From positions 62,001 through 126,000 of the forward strand of contig CADCBH010000007.1 in assembly GCA_902799655.1 (NCBI GenBank): DNA of 64,000 nt, read 5' to 3'. Origin of the DNA: an uncultured Bacteroidales bacterium (GTDB lineage: Bacteria; Bacteroidota; Bacteroidia; Bacteroidales; Bacteroidaceae). Under the pieces are notes generated by a model. The model was not told where the DNA came from and ran no database searches. It saw only the letters and a list, made by a program, of their open reading frames with translations. This document shows, piece after piece, positions 34,587 through 41,644 of this stretch (position 1 is the stretch's first letter; each line of letters opens with the position of its first letter). The translations under genes were made by a program, and so were the position numbers.

Positions 34587-35510
34587 TTACAAAGAGGCTA
34601 TCAACCATGCCACATAGGCCAGATAGCCGACAACCAACGTAGCTCCCTCCCAGCGCTCCACCTTGAAGCGTGTACAAGAGAACAGCCATACCAAGGATAC
34701 CGACAAGAGCATCACTGCCATATCTATGGTGGTGATGCCTTCTATTTCAAGGGGGGTAATCGTTGCCGTCAGTCCTAAAATCAATAGGATATTGAACACA
34801 TTAGAACCGATGACATTGCCGATGGCGATAGCCGACTGACCTTTACGGGCAGCAACCACACTGGTTGCCAACTCGGGCAGTGAGGTACCTCCTGCAACAA
34901 CAGTCAAGCCAACTACACCCTCACTGATGCCAAATGCATAAGCCACGTCGGAAGCTGAATCCACAAAGATATTACTGCCCACCAACAACAAGGCTAATCC
35001 ACCTACCACGAAAAACAGGTTCTTCCAGATAGGGATGGGGCGCTCGTCGTAAGTCTCATAGCGCTTCTCAGCACTACGAATAGAAACAAACATAAACAGG
35101 GCAAATACCAGTAGCATCAGAATGCCGTCGATACGGCTCAGTCCGCCATTGACCGTCAGCACCAGCATCAACAAGGATGCCAATACCGTAAAAGGCAAAT
35201 CTTTCTGAACGGTGCGCTTGCTGATAGTGATAGGTGCCGTCATGGCTGCAGCACCCACGATAAGCATACTATTCATGATGTTAGAGCCAACGACATTGCC
35301 TACTGCCATATCGGGAGTGCCCTTCAGCGCTGACACCATACTGACAAAGAGTTCAGGAGCAGATGTGCCTGCCGCAACCACTGTCAGTCCTACGATAAAT
35401 TCGGGAACACCCATCCGACGCGCCAAGGCTGAGGCACCATCCGTCAGTCGGTCGGCACCCATCAACACCATCGCGACGCCGAGGATGATCAGCAGGAAAT
35501 TAATCGTCAT
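34587..35510 (-). CDS. Calcium/sodium antiporter, CaCA family (YrbG-like)
   Basis: A 307-aa inner-membrane exchanger with about ten helices in two inverted halves. Each half has the alpha-repeat: VVAAGTSAPELFVSMVSA...GNVVGSNIMN and VVAGGTSLPELATSVVAA...GNVIGSNVFN. The conserved Glu residues in TSAPE/TSLPE bind the cation. The frame is open to 35582. I use MTINFLL at 35510 (35516 also possible), which overlaps the S4 gene by 11 nt and gives normal length. Last gene of the rplY-pth-S4 operon, convergent with the GH3 remnant. Confidence 0.88.
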   Translation of the reverse strand: MTINFLLIILGVAMVLMGADRLTDGASALARRMGVPEFIVGLTVVAAGTSAPELFVSMVSALKGTPDMAVGNVVGSNIMNSMLIVGAAAMTAPITISKRTVQKDLPFTVLASLLMLVLTVNGGLSRIDGILMLLVFALFMFVSIRSAEKRYETYDERPIPIWKNLFFVVGGLALLLVGSNIFVDSASDVAYAFGISEGVVGLTVVAGGTSLPELATSVVAARKGQSAIAIGNVIGSNVFNILLILGLTATITPLEIEGITTIDMAVMLLSVSLVWLFSCTRFKVERWEGATLVVGYLAYVAWLIASL

Positions 35511-35928
35511 TGTCATCATCGTCATCCCAGTCAAAGTCATCATAGCCTTCAAGCGACGGACCAACAAAATCATCGAGGGCACGGCGCTCTTTCTTCGTGG
35601 GACGACCCGTACCGCGCTGACGGTTTACAAAGCCGCTGATACGGTTCATCTCCAACAACTCATACTGATCGGGGGTCGTGACATTCTCATACACTTCAGG
35701 AATGAGTTTGGCACCAACACGCTGCTCAATGGTTTTCAGAATCTTGAACGAATACGTCACAGGCGGCTTGCGAACACTCACCACTTCACCGACCTTCACC
35801 ATGCGCGAAGGTTTGACATTCATTCCTGAAATGGTCACACGACCATTCTTGATGGCATCAGCTGCTATGCTGCGTGTCTTGAAGATGCGAGCGGCCCACA
35901 GCCACTTGTCGATACGAGCTTCGTTCAT
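35500..35928 (-). CDS. RNA-binding S4-domain protein, HslR (Hsp15) type
   Basis: A 142-aa protein. The N-terminal S4 domain (IDKWLWAARIFKTRSIAADAI, GRVTISGMNVKPSRMVKVGEVVSV) matches Hsp15, which in E. coli binds stalled 50S subunits carrying nascent peptidyl-tRNA. Its place directly after peptidyl-tRNA hydrolase (ATGA overlap) fits a ribosome-rescue role. The C-terminus ends in a poly-Asp tail encoded by GAY triplets, whose DNA also carries the start codons of the antiporter gene. Confidence 0.85.
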   Translation of the reverse strand: MNEARIDKWLWAARIFKTRSIAADAIKNGRVTISGMNVKPSRMVKVGEVVSVRKPPVTYSFKILKTIEQRVGAKLIPEVYENVTTPDQYELLEMNRISGFVNRQRGTGRPTKKERRALDDFVGPSLEGYDDFDWDDDDDNDD

Positions 35929-36497
35929 TTCTTTCCTAGCTTATTATACTGATTCATCGTGATGTCGATACCAGCCAGCACAAAGCTCTTGATGATGTCG
36001 ACACCCAGATTGATAGCGGGCTGCAGCTTTTCCAGTTCCTCGAGTGAAAAGCGTCCAAGTACATGTTCAATCTGCATACCGATAGGATAATCATTGCCGA
36101 TACCCATACGCAGTCGGGCATACTGCTGACCTATCAACTGCTGGATATGGCCCAAGCCATTGTGACCGCCATTGGAACCATTTGCCTTAAGGCGGAACTG
36201 GCCCACAGGAATAGCCACATCGTCGCTAACGACGAGCAATCGACTCTGGTCGATATTCTCCTGATTAAGCCAATAGCGTACGGCATTGCCGCTCAGGTTC
36301 ATATAGGTGGTAGGCTTCAACAAAAAGACCTTACGACCTTTCAGCGAAGTCTCACCAACAAAACCATAGCGTTTATCGGCAAAAACAATATTGGACGCCT
36401 TAGCAAAAGCGTCCAATACCATAAATCCAGTATTGTGGCGGGTTCCAGCGTACTCGTCGCCAGGATTGCCCAAACCTACAATAAGATACTTGTCCAT
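35925..36497 (-). CDS. pth: Peptidyl-tRNA hydrolase
   Basis: A 190-aa enzyme that releases peptides from peptidyl-tRNA. Motifs: LIVGLGNPGDEYAGTRHNTGF (Asn and catalytic His in RHNTGF), KPTTYMNLSGNAV, VVSDDVAIPVGQFRLKANGSNGGHNGL. Length is standard. The gene lies 2 nt after rplY, a common partnership, and overlaps the S4 gene by 4 nt. Confidence 0.96.
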   Translation of the reverse strand: MDKYLIVGLGNPGDEYAGTRHNTGFMVLDAFAKASNIVFADKRYGFVGETSLKGRKVFLLKPTTYMNLSGNAVRYWLNQENIDQSRLLVVSDDVAIPVGQFRLKANGSNGGHNGLGHIQQLIGQQYARLRMGIGNDYPIGMQIEHVLGRFSLEELEKLQPAINLGVDIIKSFVLAGIDITMNQYNKLGKK

Positions 36498-36499
36498 AA

Positions 36500-37102
36500 T
36501 TACTCAGCAGCGGCAGCCTCAGCAGCAGCAGAACGAGAAGCGCGGGTAGCCTTGACAGAGCAAACGATAACCTCCTTAGAGGTAGCAATCTCAAGACCCT
36601 CGAAGCTCAGCTGACCAACCTTGATGGCCTTACCCAACTGCAGCTCGGTAACGTCGATATCCAACTTCTCAGGAATCTGCTTGTAGGGAGCAGTAACATC
36701 AATCTTACGGATAGAGAGGTTCAGACGACCACCATCACGTACACCCTGAGCGTGACCTACTATGTTAACAGGAATACCAACGGTGATAGCCTTAGTCTCG
36801 TTGATCTCGAAGAAGTCAGCGTGGAGCAGAGCATCCGTTGTAGGATGGAACTGCAACTCCTTCATGATAGCCTTGTGCTCTGTGCCATCGATGTTGAGGT
36901 TAACTACATATACATGAGGTGTATAGACAGCCTTGCGGAGCTCAGCCATAGGAGCCATGAAAGCCATAGCCTCGGGCAGACCGTTCTCACCTTTCTTTTC
37001 ACCATACAGATTGCAGGGAATCATACCCTCCTTGCGAAGCATCTTAGAGGCCTTCTTGCCTGTGTCGGTGCGCTTCTTACCGCTTACGTTAATCTCTTTC
37101 AT
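36500..37102 (-). CDS. rplY: 50S ribosomal protein L25 (Ctc form)
   Basis: A 200-aa two-domain L25: N-terminal 5S rRNA-binding domain (KRTDTGKKASKMLRKEGMIPCNLYG) and the C-terminal TL5/Ctc domain (GIPVNIVGHAQGVRDGGRLNLSIRKIDV). It ends in an Ala/Glu-rich tail (SAAAEAAAAE). A leader of about 65 nt separates it from the promoter at 37175-37206 and includes a small TTAAG/CTTAA hairpin. First gene of the minus-strand operon. Confidence 0.93.
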   Translation of the reverse strand: MKEINVSGKKRTDTGKKASKMLRKEGMIPCNLYGEKKGENGLPEAMAFMAPMAELRKAVYTPHVYVVNLNIDGTEHKAIMKELQFHPTTDALLHADFFEINETKAITVGIPVNIVGHAQGVRDGGRLNLSIRKIDVTAPYKQIPEKLDIDVTELQLGKAIKVGQLSFEGLEIATSKEVIVCSVKATRASRSAAAEAAAAE

Positions 37103-37174
37103 AATTAAAAATGTGTTACTCTAAAATTAAGTATTTTTGCTTAATCCACCATCACACGATGCGAAAAGCGGGTG

Positions 37175-37206
37175 CAAAGGTACGAAATAAAATTGATAAT
37201 TGACAA
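37175..37206 (-). promoter_or_regulatory. Promoter of the rplY operon
   Basis: Minus-strand TTG (37204-37206), 21 bp, TACCTTTG (37175-37182). A run of three degenerate heptads (TGAYAAT-like, 37194-37214) overlaps the -33 element. The leader to the rplY ATG is about 65-70 nt. Confidence 0.65.
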
Positions 37207-37242
37207 GTGATGCATGATTTTTTTATAAAAATAGGTATTTTT

Positions 37243-37274
37243 TTTGTGTAATCGAGGATTTATTCGTACTTTTG
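37243..37274 (+). promoter_or_regulatory. Promoter of the nusB operon
   Basis: TTTG at 37243-37246, 20 bp, TACTTTTG at 37267-37274; ATG at 37319. Confidence 0.72.
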
Positions 37275-37318
37275 CAACCGATAAGAGTATCACACACCTA
37301 TTTTTATTTAAGGAATTT

Positions 37319-38257
37319 ATGATTAACAGAGAACTCATCAGGATTAAGGTCGTCCAGTTAACCTATGCGTACTATCAAAACGGTAGCAAGAATATTGATT
37401 CTGCAGAGAAGGAGCTGATGTTCAGTCTTTCGAAAGCCTATGACCTTTACATTTACATGTTAGCCCTCATCGTGGGCATCACCCAGGAAGCACGCCGCCA
37501 TTTGGAGGTTGCTCAGTCGCGTGCTCAGCGAGAAGGATTGGAACAGCCCTCTCAGAAGTTCGTCTATAACCGCTTTGCCTTGCAGTTGGAGAAAAACCGT
37601 ATGCTTCAGGATTTGGTAGAGACACAAAAAAAGAATTGGAGCGACGAGCCCGAATTTCTGAAGAAGATATATACCCAGATTACTGAGAGCCAAGCCTATC
37701 AGGACTATATGGCCTCATCCGAAGACAGCTACGAAGCAGACCGAGAGTTGTGGCGTAAGCTATACCGCACACTCATCGAGAACAATGAAGACCTGGACGC
37801 GCTGCTTGAGGAGCAGAGCATCTATTGGAATGATGACAAGGAGATTGTCGACACCTTCGTTGTGAAGACCATCAAGCGTTTCGAGGAGAAAAACGACTCA
37901 CACCAGGAGTTGTTGCCGGAATACAACAGCGAGGAGGACAAAGAGTATGCCCGCAAGTTGTTCCGTGCCTCCATCATGCATGCCGACGAGTATCAGCATT
38001 TCATGAGCGAAGCTTCGCGCAACTGGGATTTCTCGCGATTGGCATATATGGATATCGTTATCATGCAGATCGCTATTGCTGAGATGATGACATTCCCCAG
38101 TATTCCCATCAACGTGACCATCAACGAGTATATGGAGATTGCCAAGCTCTACTCCACTCCACGCAGTGCCGGTTATATCAACGGCATGCTTGACGCCATT
38201 GCCCGCCATCTCATCAATTCGGGCCATTTGCTAAAGCACATTGAAGAGAAACATTAA
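37319..38257 (+). CDS. nusB: Transcription antitermination factor NusB
   Basis: 312 aa, about twice the E. coli size but normal for Bacteroidota, where the N-terminal part is expanded. It opens MINRELIRIKVVQLTYAYYQ. The C-terminal NusB fold is recognisable by FSRLAYMDIVIMQIAIAEM and NVTINEYMEIAKLYSTPRSAGYINGMLDAIA. It should act with NusE at boxA RNA in rRNA antitermination. The frame is open from 37244, but the promoter lies there, so the start is 37319. Confidence 0.92.
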   Translation: MINRELIRIKVVQLTYAYYQNGSKNIDSAEKELMFSLSKAYDLYIYMLALIVGITQEARRHLEVAQSRAQREGLEQPSQKFVYNRFALQLEKNRMLQDLVETQKKNWSDEPEFLKKIYTQITESQAYQDYMASSEDSYEADRELWRKLYRTLIENNEDLDALLEEQSIYWNDDKEIVDTFVVKTIKRFEEKNDSHQELLPEYNSEEDKEYARKLFRASIMHADEYQHFMSEASRNWDFSRLAYMDIVIMQIAIAEMMTFPSIPINVTINEYMEIAKLYSTPRSAGYINGMLDAIARHLINSGHLLKHIEEKH

Positions 38258-38290
38258 AGAAATGAAGAATTAAAAACAAAACAATAGATT

Positions 38291-38614
38291 ATGACACAGT
38301 TTTTCCTCGCTGCACAAGCCGCACAAGGCGGTGGCAGCATGACTAGTTTCCTGATTATGATGGTTGCCATCTTCGGCATCATGTACTTCTTTATGATTCG
38401 TCCACAGCAGAAGCGCCAGAAAGAAATCCAGAATTTCCAGAACACGCTTCAGGAAGGCACACAGGTTGTAACTGGCGGTGGTATTTATGGCACCGTTAAG
38501 AAAATAGACCTTGCTAATGGAATCATTGAGGTGAAGATTGCTGACGGCGTAGTCATCAAAGTCGACAAAGGTTCTGTCTACAAGGACATGGCCAATACAC
38601 CGGTACAGAAATAA
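38291..38614 (+). CDS. yajC: Sec translocon accessory subunit YajC
   Basis: A 107-aa single-pass membrane protein. One transmembrane helix (about residues 19-37, MTSFLIMMVAIFGIMYFFMI) is followed by RPQQKRQKEIQNFQNTLQEGTQVVTGGGIYGTV, the YajC signature. It is part of the SecDF-YajC complex in E. coli; secD/secF are not in the window. 33 nt after nusB. Confidence 0.95.
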   Translation: MTQFFLAAQAAQGGGSMTSFLIMMVAIFGIMYFFMIRPQQKRQKEIQNFQNTLQEGTQVVTGGGIYGTVKKIDLANGIIEVKIADGVVIKVDKGSVYKDMANTPVQK

Positions 38615-38662
38615 TCAGGTAAAACCTGAAATAAGAGTCCATCAACTAGAGGCAGACACAAG

Positions 38663-39640
38663 GTGAATATCAAGATCTTTGTCAGGACCATTAGGAATTT
38701 CTTGTTCAGCAACGTGAACAAGCAGTTCCTTGTCTTTACATTCTTCCTCTTTCTCTCTGGTATCTTCTGGTTGATTATCACCCTTAACGAGACTTACGAA
38801 AAAGAGATTAAGATACCTGCTCGTGTCGTTAGTCTGCCCAAGAATGTGGTGCTGACATCATTACCAACCGATACGGTCAGGGCAACCATCCGCGACAAAG
38901 GCTGGATGATGATGGCCTATCTCTATGCCAACCGTCTCGGCACCATCCATATCCCATTCAAGAGCTACGACAAAGGTCACGGCATGGGTATTGTGGGCAC
39001 CAACGACCTGAAACGCATGATAGAACAACGCCTTGAGGTATCCTCTAAGGTAATATCAGTGAAACCTGACCGATTGGAATTCTCCTACAACAATGGTGAA
39101 TGCCGCAAGGTGCCCGTACGTTGGGCTGGCCGTGTCATCCCAGATCAGCTCTACTTCATCTCACATGTGGAGTATATGCCCGACAGTGTGGAGATATATG
39201 CATCACCAGGGAAACTTGACAGCATCCGTGCCGTCTATACTGAGGCACTGAACTATGTCAACTTCCGTGACACGCTGAATGTTGAATGTCAATTGGCACA
39301 TGTCAATGATGTAAAGATTGTGCCCGACCGTGTGCAGATATGCTTCCACACCGACGTCCTCACTGAGGAAACCATGTCTAACATACCTATTCTCTGCACC
39401 AATCTGCCTGAAGGTAAAGTACTCCGTACGTTCCCACGTCACGCCAAGGTTCACTTTGTAACGGGCGTTAGTCAGATACGCAGTCTACGCGCTGAAGACT
39501 TCAAGGTCATTGCCGACTACCGCGAGATTATACAGAGCAATAAGGAGAAGTGTAACCTCTATCTGCGTGAGGTGCCTCGCGGCATCAGTCGAGCAACGCT
39601 CGTCACCAAGCAGGTCGACTACCTGATAGAAGACGAATGA
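38663..39640 (+). CDS. YbbR/CdaR-like domain membrane protein
   Basis: A 325-aa protein with one N-terminal membrane helix (FLVFTFFLFLSGIFWLIITL) and an extracytoplasmic region of YbbR-like repeats (VVSLPKNVVLTSLPTDTVRATIRDKG; VEYMPDSVEIYASPGKLDSI). In Firmicutes such proteins (CdaR) regulate the diadenylate cyclase CdaA, but no cdaA is in the window and the role here is unknown. No ATG exists after the in-frame stop at 38627, so I use the GTG at 38663. Its stop overlaps coaE by 4 nt. Confidence 0.75.
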   Translation: MNIKIFVRTIRNFLFSNVNKQFLVFTFFLFLSGIFWLIITLNETYEKEIKIPARVVSLPKNVVLTSLPTDTVRATIRDKGWMMMAYLYANRLGTIHIPFKSYDKGHGMGIVGTNDLKRMIEQRLEVSSKVISVKPDRLEFSYNNGECRKVPVRWAGRVIPDQLYFISHVEYMPDSVEIYASPGKLDSIRAVYTEALNYVNFRDTLNVECQLAHVNDVKIVPDRVQICFHTDVLTEETMSNIPILCTNLPEGKVLRTFPRHAKVHFVTGVSQIRSLRAEDFKVIADYREIIQSNKEKCNLYLREVPRGISRATLVTKQVDYLIEDE

Positions 39641-40176
39641 AGACAGGCATAACGGGGGGCATCGGTTCCGGCAAAAGCTACGTTTGCCAGCGGCTAAAGG
39701 CCTATGGTATTAATGTATATGACTGTGATGCAGCAGCCAAGCGCATCATTCGAACCTCAGAGACGGTTCGTCAGCAGTTGCAACAACTCATCGGCTCCTT
39801 AGAGAAGGCTGACATTGCTCGTTTCCTGCTGGAAAGCGAATCCAATGCCAAAGCGATTGATAAGATAGTCCATCCTGCCGTCTTCCGTGACTTTGAGGAG
39901 AGTGGCTTTGAGTGGATGGAGAGCGCCATCATCTACGAATCAGGCATCTTTCGCCTCGTAGACCGTGTGGTAGTGGTCACCGCTCCCGAGGAAGTACGCA
40001 TCCAACGCATCATGCAACGTGACGGAATCACTCGTGAGAAAGCGCTTCAATGGATGCAACGCCAATGGCCGCAGGATGAGGTACGCCGACGTGCAGATAT
40101 CGAGATCATCAATGACGGCACTCACGATATCGACAGTCAGATTCGGCAATTAATTAAATTAGAAATATCGAAATAA
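39637..40176 (+). CDS. coaE: Dephospho-CoA kinase
   Basis: A 179-aa P-loop kinase for the last step of CoA synthesis. Motifs: KTGITGGIGSGKSYVCQRL (Walker A), YDCDAAAKRII, HPAVFRDFEE, and VVVVTAPEEVRIQRIMQRDGITREKA. ATGA overlap with the ybbR-like gene. Slightly short relative to the E. coli enzyme (206 aa) but complete. Confidence 0.95.
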   Translation: MKTGITGGIGSGKSYVCQRLKAYGINVYDCDAAAKRIIRTSETVRQQLQQLIGSLEKADIARFLLESESNAKAIDKIVHPAVFRDFEESGFEWMESAIIYESGIFRLVDRVVVVTAPEEVRIQRIMQRDGITREKALQWMQRQWPQDEVRRRADIEIINDGTHDIDSQIRQLIKLEISK

Positions 40177-40194
40177 CAAAAAAACAATAGAAGA

Positions 40195-40638
40195 ATGAAA
40201 CAGACTATTTTAGCCATCTCCGGTAAGCCCGGACTTTACAAATTAGTATCACGCGCCAAGAACAGCCTTATCGTCGAGGCTCTTGACGACACCCACAAGC
40301 GTATTCCTGCCTTTGGTACCGATCGCATCACCTCACTGGCCGACATTGCCATGTTCACCGAGAGTGATGATGTGCCCTTGATGAAAGTCCTGGCCTCGAT
40401 GCGTGACCTTGAGAATGGCAAGGTTTCTAGCGTTGACTACAAGAAGGCCACGCCTGCTGAACTCCACGAATACTTCTCTAAAGTATTACCTGAATGGGAT
40501 CAGGACCGTGTTCAGAACAGCCATATCAAGAAACTCATTCAGTGGTACAATATTCTGGTGAAAGCCGGTATCACTGACTTCGAGGAAGAGATGGCACCCA
40601 CCGAAGGTGACAATATCGACGACCGTAAAGAGGATTAA
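40195..40638 (+). CDS. DUF5606 family protein
   Basis: A 147-aa soluble protein opening [20 protein letters not shown], the hallmark of DUF5606, which is widespread in Bacteroidota and usually found near coaE. It has an N-terminal small beta domain and a C-terminal helical part, with an acidic end. No function is known to me. It lies 18 nt after coaE and 19 nt before pfkA, in the same operon. Confidence 0.85.
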   Translation: MKQTILAISGKPGLYKLVSRAKNSLIVEALDDTHKRIPAFGTDRITSLADIAMFTESDDVPLMKVLASMRDLENGKVSSVDYKKATPAELHEYFSKVLPEWDQDRVQNSHIKKLIQWYNILVKAGITDFEEEMAPTEGDNIDDRKED

Positions 40639-40657
40639 GACCTTTAAAACAACTACT

Positions 40658-41635
40658 ATGGGAAGAATTAAAACTATCGGCATTTTGACTTCAGGAGGTG
40701 ACTCTCCTGGCATGAACGCAGCAATCCGTGCCGTCACCCGCGCCGGTATCTGTAACGGTTTCACCATAAAAGGAATCTATCGTGGCTACGACGGACTCAT
40801 CAAAGGAGAGGTAAAAACGCTGACAACTGAGGACGTGAGCGGTATCATTACCCGAGGCGGCACCATTCTAAAAACCGCCCGTAGTAAAGAGTTCATGACT
40901 CCCGAAGGTCGGCAGAAAGCCTACGAGACCTGCCAGAAAGAAGAGATTGACGCACTGGTAGTTATTGGCGGTAACGGTTCGTTGACAGGTGCTTGGAACT
41001 TCGGTGTAGAATTCGACTTCCCCGTCATCGGTCTGCCTGGCACCATCGACAACGACCTGTACGGTACGGATGCTACAATCGGCTATGACACGACAATGAA
41101 TACGATTATGGAGTGTGTTGACCGAATCCGTGATACTGCCAACTCTCATGAGCGCATCTTCTTTGTTGAGGTGATGGGTCGTGATGCCGGTTTCCTGGCT
41201 CAGAACTGCGCCATTGCCTGCGGTGCCGAAGCCGCCATCGTTCCCGAAGAGGCAACCGATGTTGACCAGTTGGCAGCCTTTATGTCCCGTGGCATCCGCA
41301 AGTCGAAGAAATCATGTATTGTCATTGTATCTGAAAGTCCAAAATGCGGTGCCCTCTACTATGCCGACCGTGTCAAGAATGAGTTCCCCGAGTTTGATGT
41401 ACGTGTATCCATCCTCGGTCATTTGCAGCGTGGTGGCAGCCCATCGGCCCGTGACCGCATTCTGGCCAGTAGTACTGGTGTTGGAGCCATCGAGGCCATC
41501 AAGCAGGGACAGCGCAACGTGATGATTGGCTACCGTAACAACGACATCGTCTATGTTCCCTTCTCAGAGTGCATCCGCACCGACAAGCACTTTGACAAGC
41601 GACTCATCACAGTGCTGGATGAACTGAGCATTTAA
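40658..41635 (+). CDS. pfkA: ATP-dependent 6-phosphofructokinase
   Basis: 325 aa, the bacterial PfkA length. Motifs: [18 protein letters not shown] (ATP site), [29 protein letters not shown] (catalytic Asp), [11 protein letters not shown] and [18 protein letters not shown] in the ATP loop and PGTIDND favour the ATP-dependent enzyme over PPi-dependent forms. The frame is open to 40607, but that extension overlaps the DUF5606 gene, so MGRIKT at 40658 is the start. Confidence 0.95.
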   Translation: MGRIKTIGILTSGGDSPGMNAAIRAVTRAGICNGFTIKGIYRGYDGLIKGEVKTLTTEDVSGIITRGGTILKTARSKEFMTPEGRQKAYETCQKEEIDALVVIGGNGSLTGAWNFGVEFDFPVIGLPGTIDNDLYGTDATIGYDTTMNTIMECVDRIRDTANSHERIFFVEVMGRDAGFLAQNCAIACGAEAAIVPEEATDVDQLAAFMSRGIRKSKKSCIVIVSESPKCGALYYADRVKNEFPEFDVRVSILGHLQRGGSPSARDRILASSTGVGAIEAIKQGQRNVMIGYRNNDIVYVPFSECIRTDKHFDKRLITVLDELSI

Positions 41636-41644
41636 CCATCGGGA

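Noticed and set aside
36500..37182. L25 autoregulatory leader RNA
   Set aside because: Only a 5-bp hairpin is visible in the 65-nt leader; too weak to support a regulatory RNA.
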